From contig NZ_JACYFT010000001.1 of NCBI RefSeq assembly GCF_014837235.1, forward strand, positions 571,688-635,687: a stretch of DNA of 64,000 bases, read 5' to 3'. Position 1 is the first letter of the stretch. Every line of letters starts with the position of its first letter. The position numbers were made by a program, and so were the translations under genes. The DNA comes from Limnohabitans radicicola. GTDB taxonomy: Bacteria > Pseudomonadota > Gammaproteobacteria > Burkholderiales > Burkholderiaceae_C. The notes beneath the pieces are model-generated. The model was given only the letters and a program-made list of their open reading frames with translations, made no database searches and was not told the origin of the DNA. Shown one piece after another: positions 45,049 to 55,119 of this stretch.

Positions 45049-45852
45049 ATGCACACCGTCCGCTCGGCCTCCGTTTTGTGCATTGCCTGGTGCTGCACTT
45101 GGGGGATAACGGGCGTGGCATGGGCACAGGACAAAGCCATTCAACCGCCGACCGAGGCCCCTGCCCCCACTTGGAATTACAGCCTGGGCTTGCGCTGGCA
45201 TGCCGACGACCTGAGGCACCCGGGTCTGCGCTTCGGCCCCATGCTGGGTTTGCAATATGGCCGCTGGCGACTGGGTCCTGTCGACGGCGAAAACTGGCAC
45301 CGTTTTGGCCAGGTGCAACAAGACAACAGCCTGACCTACGACTGGTTGCGCATACACAACCTGCGCACTTCGCTGTCAGCAAGCATCCAGAACCTGGAGC
45401 GGGACTCCTCGCTCGACAGCGTTCGCTCAGGCAAAAAAACCCTGCAGGCCAAAGCCAGCATGGATTATTTTTTGCCCAACCGCTGGAGCATCGGCATGAT
45501 CGTCACCCACGACATGCTGGACAAAGGTGGCGGCACAGCGCTCTCGCCCAACTGGACCTACCGCGAGCCCCTGAGTGACAACGCCACCTTGTTGTTCAGC
45601 CAGTCGATCACCTGGGGCACAGCGTCTTATTGGCAGACCCGCCAGCAGCGCGCGCCCGACTTGCCCGCCCACCAAGGCGCCGGCCTGGGGCACTGGGACA
45701 CCTCCTTGACCTACCGTTACCGATTCCAACCGCACTGGGTCTTCTTCAGCCAGGCGGGCATGGGTCGGGCCATCCGCCCTGTGCTTGCCGCCGAGCTCTC
45801 ACCCACCTTCATCTACAGCGCACAATTGGGTGTGATTTATTTCAGCCGTTGA
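45049..45852 (+). CDS. MipA/OmpV-like outer-membrane protein inside the gsp operon
   Basis: 267 residues with a signal peptide ending near GVAWA, then about ten amphipathic strands (YSLGLRWHADDL, FGPMLGLQYGRWRLG, LRTSLSASIQNL, TSLTYRYRFQPHWVFFSQAG) and a C-terminal region GVIYFSR consistent with a small beta-barrel. It resembles the MipA/OmpV family, whose E. coli member scaffolds murein hydrolases. It lies 7 bases after gspE and 3 bases before gspF, so it is co-transcribed with the T2SS. Role there is unknown; the family call is moderate. Confidence 0.6.
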   Translation: MHTVRSASVLCIAWCCTWGITGVAWAQDKAIQPPTEAPAPTWNYSLGLRWHADDLRHPGLRFGPMLGLQYGRWRLGPVDGENWHRFGQVQQDNSLTYDWLRIHNLRTSLSASIQNLERDSSLDSVRSGKKTLQAKASMDYFLPNRWSIGMIVTHDMLDKGGGTALSPNWTYREPLSDNATLLFSQSITWGTASYWQTRQQRAPDLPAHQGAGLGHWDTSLTYRYRFQPHWVFFSQAGMGRAIRPVLAAELSPTFIYSAQLGVIYFSR

Positions 45853-45855
45853 CCC

Positions 45856-47091
45856 ATGCCTGCCTACCGTTTTGAAGCCCTGCAGCCCGATGGCCACGCC
45901 CGCAAAGGCGTGGTCGAAGCGGACAGCCAGAAAAGCGCACGCACCCAGCTGCGCACGCAAGGCCTGGTACCGCTCTCGGTCGAGCCCATCGGAACCAGCG
46001 ACAAAGGTGCCAGCGAGGCCTTGCCCTGGTGGCAACAACCGATCACGCAAGCACGGGCGTTCAGCGCCAGCCAACGGGCGGTGTGGACGCGCCAGCTGGC
46101 TGGCCTGGTGGGCAGTGGCTTACCCCTGGAACGGGCCTTGTCCGCCCTCGCCGAGGAGGCCCCCACCGAGCGGCAAAAACACCTGATGGCCACCATCCGC
46201 GCCGAGGTCAATGCCGGCAGCAGCCTGGGCCGGGCGCTGGGCCAACACCCCCGTGAATTTCCCCTGATTAACCAGGCGGTGATCGCCGCAGGCGAGCAAA
46301 GCGGCCACCTGGGCCAGGTGCTGGAACAACTGGCGAGCGACCTCGAAGAACAACAAACCCTGCGCGCCAAGCTGCTCGGGGCGGCCCTGTACCCGGCCAT
46401 CGTCACCCTGGTGGCGCTGGCCATCGTGGTGTTTCTGGTGACCTCGGTGGTGCCGCAGGTGGCGGGCGTCTTTGCAGGCAGCCAGCGCCAGCTGCCCTTC
46501 TTGACGGTCGCGATGCTGGCGGTGAGCGACGGGGTGCGGCAATGGGGCTGGCTCGTGGTCTTGCTGGCCGTGGCCGCAGGCGTGGCCTTGCGCGTGGCGC
46601 TGCGCCAGACGGCGTTCCGTTTGCGCTGGGACGCGGCCTGGCTGCGCCTGCCCGTGATCGGTCGCTTGAGCCTGGGCTACAACAGCGCCCGTTTTGCCTC
46701 GACACTGGCCATGCTCAGCGCAGCAGGGGTGCCCATCCTCAAGGCGCTGCAGTCCGCGGCCGACACGCTGTCCAACCAGGCCCTGCGCGCCGACGCACTC
46801 GAAGCGCTGGTGCGCGTGCGCGAAGGTGCGCCGCTCGGGCTGGCCCTGTCACAGCACGCCCGCTTTCCGGGTCTGCTGTCGATGTTTGCCAAGCTGGGCG
46901 AGCAAACTGGGCAGCTGCCCGTGATGCTGCAGCGCGCGGCGCAGCAGCTGTCGGCCGAAGTGCAGCGCCGCGCCATGGCGCTCGCCACGGTGCTGGAGCC
47001 TTTGCTGATCGTGGCCATGGGCGGCATGGTGATGCTGATCGTGCTGGCGGTGCTGATGCCAATCATGGAATTGAACCAATGGGTGAAATGA
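45856..47091 (+). CDS. gspF: Type II secretion inner-membrane platform protein GspF
   Basis: 411 residues with an N-terminal segment starting MPAYRFEALQPDGHARKGVVEADS, two cytoplasmic GspF helical domains (about 72-195 and 280-400), and TM segments around 175-200, 225-245 and 380-405. It forms the platform with GspC, L and M. Last gsp gene of the operon; prepilin peptidase GspO is not in the window. Confidence 0.97.
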   Translation: MPAYRFEALQPDGHARKGVVEADSQKSARTQLRTQGLVPLSVEPIGTSDKGASEALPWWQQPITQARAFSASQRAVWTRQLAGLVGSGLPLERALSALAEEAPTERQKHLMATIRAEVNAGSSLGRALGQHPREFPLINQAVIAAGEQSGHLGQVLEQLASDLEEQQTLRAKLLGAALYPAIVTLVALAIVVFLVTSVVPQVAGVFAGSQRQLPFLTVAMLAVSDGVRQWGWLVVLLAVAAGVALRVALRQTAFRLRWDAAWLRLPVIGRLSLGYNSARFASTLAMLSAAGVPILKALQSAADTLSNQALRADALEALVRVREGAPLGLALSQHARFPGLLSMFAKLGEQTGQLPVMLQRAAQQLSAEVQRRAMALATVLEPLLIVAMGGMVMLIVLAVLMPIMELNQWVK

Positions 47092-47100
47092 GGAGGGGTC

Positions 47101-48000
47101 ATGGCTGCAACGCTTGAAGGCCAGTTGGTGGTGGCGATTTCTTCGCGCGCCTTGTTCGACTTTGAAGAAGAGAACCATGTGTTCGAGCAAGGCGATGACC
47201 GGGCATACATGAAGCTGCAACTGGACCGTCTGGAGGAGCCCGCCAAACCCGGTGTGGCGTTCTCGCTGGTGCGCAAGCTGCTGGCTTTCAACGATGTCGA
47301 CACCCAGCGTGTGGAGGTGGTGATCCTCTCGCGCAACGACCCGGTCTCGGGCATGCGCGTGTTCCGCTCGGCGCAGCATTACGGCCTGCCCATCCAGCGC
47401 GGCAGTTTCACCCGCGGGCAGTCGCCCTGGCGTTACCTCAAGCCGCTCAACGCCAACTTGTTTTTGTCGGCGCACCTGCCCGATGTGCGTGCGGCCCTCG
47501 ATGCGGGCGTGCCCGCTGCGCAGGTTTACCCCCTCTCGGCCCACGCCTCCGAAGACCACCCGCACGAGGTGCGCATCGCCTTTGACGGTGACGCGGTGCT
47601 GTTTTCCGACGAGGCCGAGCGCGTGTTTCAAGCCGAGGGGCTCTCGGCTTTTCAAAAGCACGAGCGTGACAAAGCCACCCTGCCCTTGTCGGCTGGTCCC
47701 TTCAAGCCCCTGCTGGCGGCTCTGCAGCGGCTGCAGCGCGATGGCACCCCCGCCATGCGCATCCGCACGGCACTGGTCACCGCCCGCAGTGCCCCGGCCC
47801 ACGAGCGCGCCATCCGCACCCTGATGGACTGGAACATCGAAGTCGATGAAGCGATGTTCCTGGGTGGGCTGCCCAAAGGCGAGTTTTTGCGCGAGTTCGA
47901 GCCGGACTTCTTTTTTGACGACCAAACCGGACACATCGAATCGGCGGCGCGGCACGTGCCCGCCGGGCATGTGGCCTCGGGCGTGGCCAACACACCCTGA
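47101..48000 (+). CDS. 5'-nucleotidase (cytosolic NT5 type)
   Basis: 299 residues. It resembles the 5'-nucleotidase family (HAD fold): VVAISSRALFDFEEEN at the N-terminus, ILSRNDPVSGMRVFRSAQHYGL near residue 80, HPHEVRIAFDGDAVLFSDEAE with the DGD motif near 160, and FFDDQTGHIESA near 270. It removes 5'-phosphates from nucleoside monophosphates. It follows gspF by 9 bases, so may be read from the gsp operon, but no functional link is evident. Confidence 0.85.
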   Translation: MAATLEGQLVVAISSRALFDFEEENHVFEQGDDRAYMKLQLDRLEEPAKPGVAFSLVRKLLAFNDVDTQRVEVVILSRNDPVSGMRVFRSAQHYGLPIQRGSFTRGQSPWRYLKPLNANLFLSAHLPDVRAALDAGVPAAQVYPLSAHASEDHPHEVRIAFDGDAVLFSDEAERVFQAEGLSAFQKHERDKATLPLSAGPFKPLLAALQRLQRDGTPAMRIRTALVTARSAPAHERAIRTLMDWNIEVDEAMFLGGLPKGEFLREFEPDFFFDDQTGHIESAARHVPAGHVASGVANTP

Positions 48001-48009
48001 TCCCCCCGA

Positions 48010-48966
48010 TCAGTCGGGCACGACTTCGGCAGGGCGGCGCCCTTCGCGCCGGGCGATCCACACCGTGGCACCCAGAATGACCAAAGCGCCCGCCCAAGTC
48101 CACTGACTGGGCACATCGCCAAACACCAGCCAGCCTGCCACAGAGGCCCAGACCAGGTCCAGGAAACGCAGCGACTGCGTAGCCGAAATGTCGGCGGTGT
48201 GAAACGCGCGCGTCAGGCAGTAATGGCCAAGGGTGCCCAACACCCCGGTCATGGCGAACGCCCCCCACTGCACCAGGGTCGGTGTTTGCCAGTTCGGCAA
48301 GGCCATGGGCAGGCTGAACACAGTCACCGTGAGGGCTTGCCACAGCACGATGACCCCGGCTTTTTCATAACGCGTGAGGGCCTTGGTGATCAAGAACGAC
48401 GCGGCAAACACCGGGGAAGACGCCAGCATGATCAGGTTGTACCAACCGCCCGAGCCCGAGAGCTTGGGCAAGACCACCACCAGCACACCGGCAAAACCAA
48501 TGAGTGCGGCCACCCAGCGGTCGCGGTGCATGGGTTCGCCCAAAAACCAGGCGGCGCCCAGCATGATGAAGATCGGACCCGTGAAGCCAATGGCCGTCAT
48601 GTCGGCCAGCGGGATGTTGGGCAAGGCCGTGAACCACAGAATCAGCCCCAGCGTGTGCACGCCGCCGCGCCAGAACTGGCCCACGATGTTGACGGGTCGG
48701 TACGCCTGCCAGCCGTGGCGCCAGACCAGCGGCAGCATGACCACCAGACCAAAGAGGTAACGCAAGAATTGGGTCTCGTAGACGTCCAGCTGCATGGACA
48801 GTCCGCGCGCCAGGGTGTTCAGACAGGTGAAGAGGATGCCGCCCAACACCATCCACAGCATGCCCCGCACAGGCGCAGGCCAGGTGAGCAACTCGCGTCG
48901 GGTGCGGCGGTGGGCCAGCGCAGCGCGCCGCCATGGCCCATGAAAAAAGGGCTTGCGTGAATTCAT
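48010..48966 (-). CDS. DMT-superfamily transporter with EamA domains
   Basis: 318 residues with ten predicted TM segments in two EamA repeats (about 36-160 and 178-305; FLRYLFGLVVMLPLVW, FTGPIFIMLGAAWFLGEP, AFAMTGVLGTLGHYC). Drug/metabolite transporter; substrate unknown. The first 35 residues are charged and precede the first TM, so a start near MLWMVLGG is possible. The annotated start codon lies inside the hairpin loop of the htpX terminator at 48943-48975. Confidence 0.85.
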   Translation of the reverse strand: MNSRKPFFHGPWRRAALAHRRTRRELLTWPAPVRGMLWMVLGGILFTCLNTLARGLSMQLDVYETQFLRYLFGLVVMLPLVWRHGWQAYRPVNIVGQFWRGGVHTLGLILWFTALPNIPLADMTAIGFTGPIFIMLGAAWFLGEPMHRDRWVAALIGFAGVLVVVLPKLSGSGGWYNLIMLASSPVFAASFLITKALTRYEKAGVIVLWQALTVTVFSLPMALPNWQTPTLVQWGAFAMTGVLGTLGHYCLTRAFHTADISATQSLRFLDLVWASVAGWLVFGDVPSQWTWAGALVILGATVWIARREGRRPAEVVPD

Positions 48967-48975
48967 GCAAGCCCT
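48943..48975 (-). terminator. htpX terminator overlapping the start of the EamA gene
   Basis: AGGGCTTGC (48948-48956) pairs with GCAAGCCCT (48967-48975) around a 10-base loop, followed on the minus strand by six T. The loop holds the annotated start codon (48964-48966) of the downstream EamA gene. Confidence 0.75.
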
Positions 48976-49061
48976 CGGGATTCAGACTGTTTCACACGCC
49001 CAATGTAGAGGGCATGTGCCGTGCTGTCAGTCGCTTGGGTTACCCCCGGATGCCAAAGGCA

Positions 49062-49931
49062 TCAGCTGTTTTGCAAAGCCGCGATGCGCTCTTCGATCGG
49101 CGGGTGGGTGCTGAACAGCTGGCCAATGCCTCCGGCGATGCCCATGGCTGCCACACTCTTGGGTAACTCGGCGGTGTGCAAGCCCCCCAGGCGGGCCAGC
49201 GCATTGATCATGGGCTGCTTGCGCCCCATGAGCTGGGCCGCACCCGCATCGGCGCGGAACTCGCGCTGGCGGCTGAACCAGGCCACGATGATGGCGGCGG
49301 CAAAACCGAGCACGATGTCCAGCACGATGGTGGTCACCATGTAGCCGATGCCAGGACCGCTGTTTTCTTCGTCATTGCGGCGCAGAAAGCTGTCGACGGC
49401 ATAGCCAATCACCCGTGAGAGGAACACCACAAAGGTGTTCATCACACCCTGAATCAAGGTCATGGTGACCATGTCGCCGTTGGCAATGTGCGCCACCTCA
49501 TGGCCGATCACGGCCTCGACTTCTTCGCGCGTCATGTTGTAGAGCAAGCCAGTGGACACCGCCACCAGGGCCGAGTCACGGAACGCGCCGGTGGCAAAGG
49601 CATTGGGGTCACCTTCAAAAATACCGACTTCGGGCATACCGATGCCGGCCTTGTCGGCGAACTTGCGCACGGTGTCCACGATCCAGGCTTCGTCGGCGTT
49701 CTGGGGCTGCTCGATCACACGCACGCCCGAAGACCACTTGGCCATGGGCTTGCTGATGAGCAAGGAAATGATGGCACCGCCAAAACCCATGACCAGGGCA
49801 TAGCCCAGGAGTGCGCCCAGGTTCAGGCCATTGGCGGTCAGGTAGCGGTTGACACCCAGCAAGCTGGCCACAATGCCCAGCACCACCACCACCGCGATGT
49901 TGGTCAAGACAAACAGAAAAATGCGTTTCAT
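49062..49931 (-). CDS. htpX: Membrane metalloprotease HtpX
   Basis: Inner-membrane zinc protease (M48) of about 289 residues that degrades misfolded membrane proteins. The N-terminal [19 protein letters not shown] is the first TM and a second lies near 34-52. Zinc motif HEVAH near residue 142 and third ligand in [10 protein letters not shown] near 222; a TM pair occupies about 152-205. Start at 49931 by family length. In many bacteria it is stress-induced. Confidence 0.96.
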   Translation of the reverse strand: MKRIFLFVLTNIAVVVVLGIVASLLGVNRYLTANGLNLGALLGYALVMGFGGAIISLLISKPMAKWSSGVRVIEQPQNADEAWIVDTVRKFADKAGIGMPEVGIFEGDPNAFATGAFRDSALVAVSTGLLYNMTREEVEAVIGHEVAHIANGDMVTMTLIQGVMNTFVVFLSRVIGYAVDSFLRRNDEENSGPGIGYMVTTIVLDIVLGFAAAIIVAWFSRQREFRADAGAAQLMGRKQPMINALARLGGLHTAELPKSVAAMGIAGGIGQLFSTHPPIEERIAALQNS

Positions 49932-50000
49932 GAGGTTTTCACTTTCAGTCCGGAACACGCGGACACGTGGATTCGAATGGTAGGGGCTCGGAGGCCAAAA

Positions 50001-50846
50001 TCAAGCGGCAGAGCCGATTTCCGGATTGGCGTACGGTTTTTGGGTTCGGGCCCGTATGCGCCAGGGCCGGAAGACCTCGACATCGTCGTAAAAACCGGGC
50101 ACCGCATTGTCAGGCCACCAACCCGGCACACCCAGCACAGGCAAGGGGCTGAACGGCTTGGTTGCCAACTTGTCGGCCGTGAGGTCCTGCGCCAACCAGG
50201 CATCGATGCCATGCTCAGGCACATCCTGCGGCACGCGCCACAGGTGCACCGTGATCGACTTGTAGGGCTGCACCAGCTTTTCCAGGGCCGCATGGCCAAA
50301 AACCCACAGGCGGGTGTGCGGCCACTCGTGGCGCAAGCCGACCAGCGCGTCATGCCAGCGGTGTTCGGTCAAGGCCGACCACAAGGCCTCAGAAGGTTGG
50401 ATCAGCAGCGCGTTTTCATCGAACACCGTGGCCGCATCGCGCACCGGCCCGCGCACCTGGCCCACGCCCTGGCGGGCGATCTCGGCCGCCTGAAGGCGGT
50501 TGAGCTGTCGCTTGGCCAAGGGGAAATGCATCCAGCACAAGGCGTTGAAGAAATCGTGCAACCCTTCGCGGGTCGGTACCTGGCCTTGGGCAAAGATGAA
50601 ATCTTCGTACGCCTGGCCTTCGGGCAAATCGGCTTGCGGCACAAAGCCCACCGGGGCCAAGGCGGCCTCGGTCAGGGCCTGCGGCTGTGGGCAACCGGCC
50701 ACCACACGCCGCGCGACGGGTTCGCCCACGGCGCGCCAGTCGGCCAGCCAGGGGGCCGCCCAGTCGATGTCGGCCACGCCCAGGGCGGACGCGGCTTCGC
50801 ACCGGTGCCCGGGGCGGTTGGGGCTCAGGCCGGGATCAGACGCCAC
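50001..50846 (-). CDS. DUF3025 family protein
   Basis: 281 residues from a GTG at 50846 inside the end of pyrC (22-base overlap). [20 protein letters not shown] near residue 98 is the family hallmark I recall. Other features are [13 protein letters not shown] and a C-terminal [17 protein letters not shown]. No TM or signal. Function unknown. Close coupling to pyrC suggests co-expression only. Confidence 0.8.
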   Translation of the reverse strand: MASDPGLSPNRPGHRCEAASALGVADIDWAAPWLADWRAVGEPVARRVVAGCPQPQALTEAALAPVGFVPQADLPEGQAYEDFIFAQGQVPTREGLHDFFNALCWMHFPLAKRQLNRLQAAEIARQGVGQVRGPVRDAATVFDENALLIQPSEALWSALTEHRWHDALVGLRHEWPHTRLWVFGHAALEKLVQPYKSITVHLWRVPQDVPEHGIDAWLAQDLTADKLATKPFSPLPVLGVPGWWPDNAVPGFYDDVEVFRPWRIRARTQKPYANPEIGSAA

Positions 50847-51862
50847 GGCAAGCTCTCGCCCGAGCGCAGGGGCTTGAGTTCGGCCTCGCCAAAGGCAAAG
50901 GACTCCGCTGGTGTCCAGCTTTCGCGGCGCAGCGTGATGGTGCCGTTGTTGCGCGGCAAACCGTAAAAGTCCGCACCATTGAAGCTCGCAAAGGCTTCGA
51001 GCCGGTCCAGCGCCCCGGCCTGGTCAAAGGCCTCGGCATACATCTCGATGGCCGCGTGCGCGGTGTAGCAACCGGCGCAACCGGTGGCGTGTTCCTTGAG
51101 GTGCGCCGGGTGCGGCGCGCTGTCGGTGCCCAGGAAGAAACGGGCGTTGCCGCTGGTGGCCGCCTCCACCAGCGCCACGCGGTGCGTCTCGCGCTTGAGC
51201 ACGGGCAGGCAGTAGTAGTGCGGGCGGATGCCGCCGGTGAAGATGGCGTTGCGGTTGTAGAGCAGGTGGTGCGCGGTGATGGTGGCGCCCAGGTTGGCGT
51301 CACCTGCGGCCACGTACTGGGCAGCTTCTTTCGTGGTGATGTGCTCCATCACGATCTTGAGGCCCGGAAAATCCCGGCGCAGCGGGATCAGTTGCTGCTC
51401 GATGAAGACCGCCTCGCGATCGAACAGGTCAATGTCACTCGACGTGACTTCGCCATGCACCAGCAGCAGCACGCCTTCTCTTTGCATGGCTTCGAGCACA
51501 GGGTAGATTTTGCGCAGATCGGTCACGCCCGCATCGCTGTTGGTGGTGGCACCCGCCGGGTAGAGCTTGCAGGCCACCACACCCACTGCCTTGGCACGGG
51601 CAATTTCTGCCGGAGCCAGATTGTCGGTGAGGTAGAGCGTCATCAACGGCTCAAACGCCATGCCTTGGGGCACGGCGGCCTGGATGCGGGCCTTGTAGGC
51701 CAGCGCCTGCACCGCCGTCGTGACCGGCGGCTTGAGGTTGGGCATGATGATGGCGCGGGCAAACTGCACGGCCGTGTGCGGCACAACCACATTCAGGGCG
51801 GCGCCATCGCGCACATGCAGGTGCCAGTCGTCAGGGCGTGTGAGGGTGATTTCTTGGGTCAT
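50825..51862 (-). CDS. pyrC: Dihydroorotase (class II)
   Basis: Zinc amidohydrolase of pyrimidine synthesis that cyclises carbamoyl aspartate to dihydroorotate. 345 residues match E. coli PyrC. Motifs: metal ligands [10 protein letters not shown] near residue 12, the carboxylated Lys in [11 protein letters not shown] near 100, VHGEVT near 139, MEHITTK near 178, and the catalytic Asp in LGTDSAPHP near 247. Starts with the usual [14 protein letters not shown]. Confidence 0.97.
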   Translation of the reverse strand: MTQEITLTRPDDWHLHVRDGAALNVVVPHTAVQFARAIIMPNLKPPVTTAVQALAYKARIQAAVPQGMAFEPLMTLYLTDNLAPAEIARAKAVGVVACKLYPAGATTNSDAGVTDLRKIYPVLEAMQREGVLLLVHGEVTSSDIDLFDREAVFIEQQLIPLRRDFPGLKIVMEHITTKEAAQYVAAGDANLGATITAHHLLYNRNAIFTGGIRPHYYCLPVLKRETHRVALVEAATSGNARFFLGTDSAPHPAHLKEHATGCAGCYTAHAAIEMYAEAFDQAGALDRLEAFASFNGADFYGLPRNNGTITLRRESWTPAESFAFGEAELKPLRSGESLPWRLIPA

Positions 51863-51921
51863 GGGGCGTATTGTCTCAAACGTCCGCTGTCCCCTGCCTC
51901 AGCCCGCCAAGAGCGGGGCCA

Positions 51922-52860
51922 TCAACCGGCCAGAGGGCGGGTCAGGTAAACCCCTTCGCGCCCCACCACGGGCTCGCGCGTGGGCATGAACAGCGTGCAG
52001 TCGTCACAGGGCGCATGGATCAGCTGGTCACCGTCCATGGCAATCAACTCGCCCTGGGCAAAGGTTTCAAAGCCAATCACCGGCCGGGTGAAGCGGAAAT
52101 CCGCATGGGCCACCACATGGGTTCGGAGCAACTCGAAGCGGCGTGGCGCTGCGACTGCGCGCGCAGGCCGTTCGATGAGTCCCCAATGGCCCAGAAAGTC
52201 CAAGGTGACAGTCAGGGCCAGATCGGCCGAGCTTTGCTTGAAATGCTGTCCACATTCGGCCACCAGTGCCGCCCCTGCGGTGCTGTCGGCCCGCCCATGG
52301 CGGCCATGCTGGATGACCGGCGTGCCCGAACCCAAGCCCTGCGGCATCACCAGATGCACCGCCGGAGCGGCCAAGGCACTGGCCACACGGGCATTGCGGG
52401 CAAAGTCGGGATAGACCCAGAAAGGCTCCACATCCTGGCTGGTCGAATGGATGTCCAGAATGTGGTCGGCGTCGGCCACCACCCCGCGCATGGCCCGCGC
52501 ACGGCGCAACTCGACACTGTCCTGGTCGCCATCGAGCCATTCTTCAGACCAGATGCGGTTGAAGTTGTGCGTGATCTGGCGGCTTTCGAAGGGCCTGGCC
52601 GGGTCAAACGTCTCGTAGGCCGCCACATTGGCAAAGCTCACAGTGAGGGTGCCACGTGCCGGACGCACGCCCGTGTCCAGCAGGTGGCAGGCCGCGACCA
52701 TGCCGCAGAACTCGTTGCCATGCGTCAGGGCATTGACCAGCACATGCGGTCCGGGCACACCGGACTCGAAACGGTGCACGTAATCCACGCCCACATTGCC
52801 CTGCCGGTAGGCAGACAAGTCGCGGGGCATGACTTCAATGGCAGGCAGCGTCGGGTGCAT
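51922..52860 (-). CDS. Succinylglutamate desuccinylase/aspartoacylase family protein
   Basis: 312-residue zinc carboxypeptidase-like amidohydrolase. Metal ligands are H and E in THGNEFCG near residue 46 and H in DIHSTSQ near 137. N-acetylaspartate-type substrates would be cleaved to aspartate or glutamate, but the exact substrate is not clear. It lies 10 bases after gltL, so it is probably expressed with the acidic amino acid transporter. Confidence 0.85.
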   Translation of the reverse strand: MHPTLPAIEVMPRDLSAYRQGNVGVDYVHRFESGVPGPHVLVNALTHGNEFCGMVAACHLLDTGVRPARGTLTVSFANVAAYETFDPARPFESRQITHNFNRIWSEEWLDGDQDSVELRRARAMRGVVADADHILDIHSTSQDVEPFWVYPDFARNARVASALAAPAVHLVMPQGLGSGTPVIQHGRHGRADSTAGAALVAECGQHFKQSSADLALTVTLDFLGHWGLIERPARAVAAPRRFELLRTHVVAHADFRFTRPVIGFETFAQGELIAMDGDQLIHAPCDDCTLFMPTREPVVGREGVYLTRPLAG

Positions 52861-52870
52861 GGCGCGCGCC

Positions 52871-53608
52871 TCAGTGCTGCAGGATCTTGTTCAGGAAATC
52901 CTTGGTGCGGGGCTGGCGGTTTTCAGGGTGGTTGAAGAACTCGTCCTTGGAACAGTCTTCGAGGATGCGGCCACCCACGTCGATGAAGATCACGCGGTTG
53001 GCCACCTTGCGGGCAAAGCCCATCTCGTGTGTGACGACCATCATGGTCATGCCCTCGTTGGCCAATTGCACCATCACGTCCAGCACCTCGCCCACCATCT
53101 CGGGGTCGAGCGCCGAGGTCGGCTCGTCGAACAGCATCACGATCGGGTCCATCGACAGGGCGCGGGCAATCGCCACGCGCTGCTGCTGGCCGCCCGAGAG
53201 TTGACCGGGAAACTTGTCCTTGTGTGCCAAAAGACCCACGCGGTCGAGCATCTTGAGACCCCGCTCGCGGGCTTCGTCTTCGGTGCGGCCCAACACCTTG
53301 ACCTGGGCAATCGTCAGGTTCTCGGTCACCGACAGGTGCGGAAAGAGCTCAAAACTCTGGAACACCATGCCCACGCGTGATCGCAATTGGGGCAGGTCGG
53401 TGTTCGGGTCCATCAGCGACACACCGTCCACATGGATGCTGCCTTGCTGCACCGGCTCCAGACCATTGACGGTTTTGATGAGGGTGGACTTGCCCGAGCC
53501 CGATGGGCCGCACACGACCACCACATCGCCCTTGTTGATGCTCACCGAGCAGTCATTGAGCACCTGCACCGGGCCATACCACTTGGACACGTTCTTGATT
53601 TCAATCAT
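52871..53608 (-). CDS. gltL: Glutamate/aspartate ABC transporter ATP-binding protein GltL
   Basis: 245-residue polar amino acid ATPase: Walker [14 protein letters not shown] near residue 33, Q-loop [12 protein letters not shown], signature [15 protein letters not shown] near 138, Walker [14 protein letters not shown] and switch His [10 protein letters not shown]. The ATG at 53608 has [12 protein letters not shown], the usual beginning. Follows gltK by 28 bases. Confidence 0.95.
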   Translation of the reverse strand: MIEIKNVSKWYGPVQVLNDCSVSINKGDVVVVCGPSGSGKSTLIKTVNGLEPVQQGSIHVDGVSLMDPNTDLPQLRSRVGMVFQSFELFPHLSVTENLTIAQVKVLGRTEDEARERGLKMLDRVGLLAHKDKFPGQLSGGQQQRVAIARALSMDPIVMLFDEPTSALDPEMVGEVLDVMVQLANEGMTMMVVTHEMGFARKVANRVIFIDVGGRILEDCSKDEFFNHPENRQPRTKDFLNKILQH

Positions 53609-53636
53609 TTTCTTTTCCCCAAATTCAGCACGTGCA

Positions 53637-54305
53637 TCAGCGCACGATGGCGATCCTGGCCTGCAGGCGTTTGACGCTCCAGGACAGTGCAAAACAGATC
53701 ACGAAATAAACCGCTGCGGCCATGATGTAGGCCTCTTCCGGGCGGCCATAAATCTTGCCCGCATTGGTGAAGCCCTTGAGCAGGTCATAGGCACCAATGG
53801 CATACACCAGCGAGGTGTCCTGGAACAGGATGATGGTCTGCGTGAGCAGCACGGGCAGCATGTTGCGAAACGCCTGCGGCAGGATCACCAGACGCATGTT
53901 CTGGCCATAGGTCATGCCCAGGGCCTGCCCGGCAAACACCTGACCACGCGGAATCGACTGGATGCCGGCGCGCATGATCTCACTGAAATAGGCCGCTTCG
54001 AAAGCCACAAAGGTGATGATGGCCGACCACTCGGCCCCGATCGGGCGACCGATCAGGAAAGGCATGAGCAGGTAGAACCACAGGATCACCATGACCAGCG
54101 GAACCGAACGCATGCCGTTGACATAGAAGGTGGCCGGTGCTGCCAGCCACCGAGAGCCCGACAGGCGCATGAGCGCCAGCAAGGTACCAAAGAACACGCC
54201 GCCGATGGTGGCTGTGATGGTCAGCTGCACACTGAAGATGAAACCGCTGAGCACAAACTTGCGCAGCATCTCCAGATCAAAAAAGGACAGGTCGAGTCCG
54301 AACAT
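53637..54305 (-). CDS. gltK: Glutamate/aspartate ABC transporter permease GltK
   Basis: About 222 residues, five TM segments, with the EAA-type loop [21 protein letters not shown] near residue 138. Starts MFGLDLSFF one base after gltJ. Forms the permease heterodimer with GltJ. Confidence 0.93.
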   Translation of the reverse strand: MFGLDLSFFDLEMLRKFVLSGFIFSVQLTITATIGGVFFGTLLALMRLSGSRWLAAPATFYVNGMRSVPLVMVILWFYLLMPFLIGRPIGAEWSAIITFVAFEAAYFSEIMRAGIQSIPRGQVFAGQALGMTYGQNMRLVILPQAFRNMLPVLLTQTIILFQDTSLVYAIGAYDLLKGFTNAGKIYGRPEEAYIMAAAVYFVICFALSWSVKRLQARIAIVR

Positions 54306-54306
54306 C

Positions 54307-55026
54307 TCAGTGCCCTCCCGTTCCGCCAGACACAATGAAGCCGGGCACACGCATCTTTTTCTCGATCAGCGCAAACACGCGGTTCACCGCAAACGCAGAC
54401 AAAGCGTACAAGCCCGTGACAGCCAGGTACACCTCGATGCCGCGCGAGGTTTCTTCCTGCACCTGCATGGCGTACATGGTCAGCTCGGCAATCGACACGG
54501 CAAACGCCACCGAAGAGTTCTTCAAGAGGTTCATCGACTCGCTGGTCAGCGGCGGCAAGATGATGCGAAACGCCATCGGCAAGATCACATAGCGGTAGGA
54601 CTGTGCGGTGGTGAAGCCCATGGCCATGGCCGCATAGCGCTGGCCTTTGGGCAAGGCCTGGATGCCCGCACGCACTTGCTCGGCAATGCGCGCCGAAGTG
54701 AAAAAGCCCAGCGCAAACACCACCAGCACAAAGCCGGGCACTTGCTGAAAGGCCGGGAACATCTTGGGCACCACGAAGTACCACAGGAAGATTTGCACCA
54801 AGAGCGGGATGTTGCGAAACAGCTCCACCCAGGCGTTGGCCAGCGCCGTCACCACGGGGCGCCCGGGCAAGGTGCGCAAGGTACCCACCACCGCACCCAC
54901 GGCCATCGCCACCAGCCAGGAGCTGCCCGCCACGGCCAGCGTCCAGCGCCAGGCTTCGAGCATCCACTCCAGGTACGTGCGGCCACTGCCGTCATCTTGC
55001 AGAAAAACCTGCCAATCCCATGTCAT
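54307..55026 (-). CDS. gltJ: Glutamate/aspartate ABC transporter permease GltJ
   Basis: 239 residues with MTWDWQVFLQDD at the start, five TM segments, PLLVQIFLWYFVVPKMFP near residue 94 and the EAA loop AMGFTTAQSYRYVILPMAFR near 155. It is separated from gltI by a 93-base gap that holds a terminator-like hairpin, which could reduce permease expression relative to the binding protein. Confidence 0.93.
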   Translation of the reverse strand: MTWDWQVFLQDDGSGRTYLEWMLEAWRWTLAVAGSSWLVAMAVGAVVGTLRTLPGRPVVTALANAWVELFRNIPLLVQIFLWYFVVPKMFPAFQQVPGFVLVVFALGFFTSARIAEQVRAGIQALPKGQRYAAMAMGFTTAQSYRYVILPMAFRIILPPLTSESMNLLKNSSVAFAVSIAELTMYAMQVQEETSRGIEVYLAVTGLYALSAFAVNRVFALIEKKMRVPGFIVSGGTGGH

Positions 55027-55060
55027 TTTTCAAACTCCCATCCACAGGCAAGCGAATTGC

Positions 55061-55100
55061 CCAAAAAGAAACCCCGCCCAAGTCATCTCCGGCGGGGTTT
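55061..55100 (-). terminator. Attenuating hairpin between gltI and gltJ
   Basis: AAACCCCGCC (55069-55078) pairs with GGCGGGGTTT (55091-55100), followed on the minus strand by TTTCTTTTT. It could end part of the transcripts after gltI and so keep the binding protein more abundant than the membrane subunits. Confidence 0.75.
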
Positions 55101-55119
55101 GCTCAGCGCTCAAGAAGCA

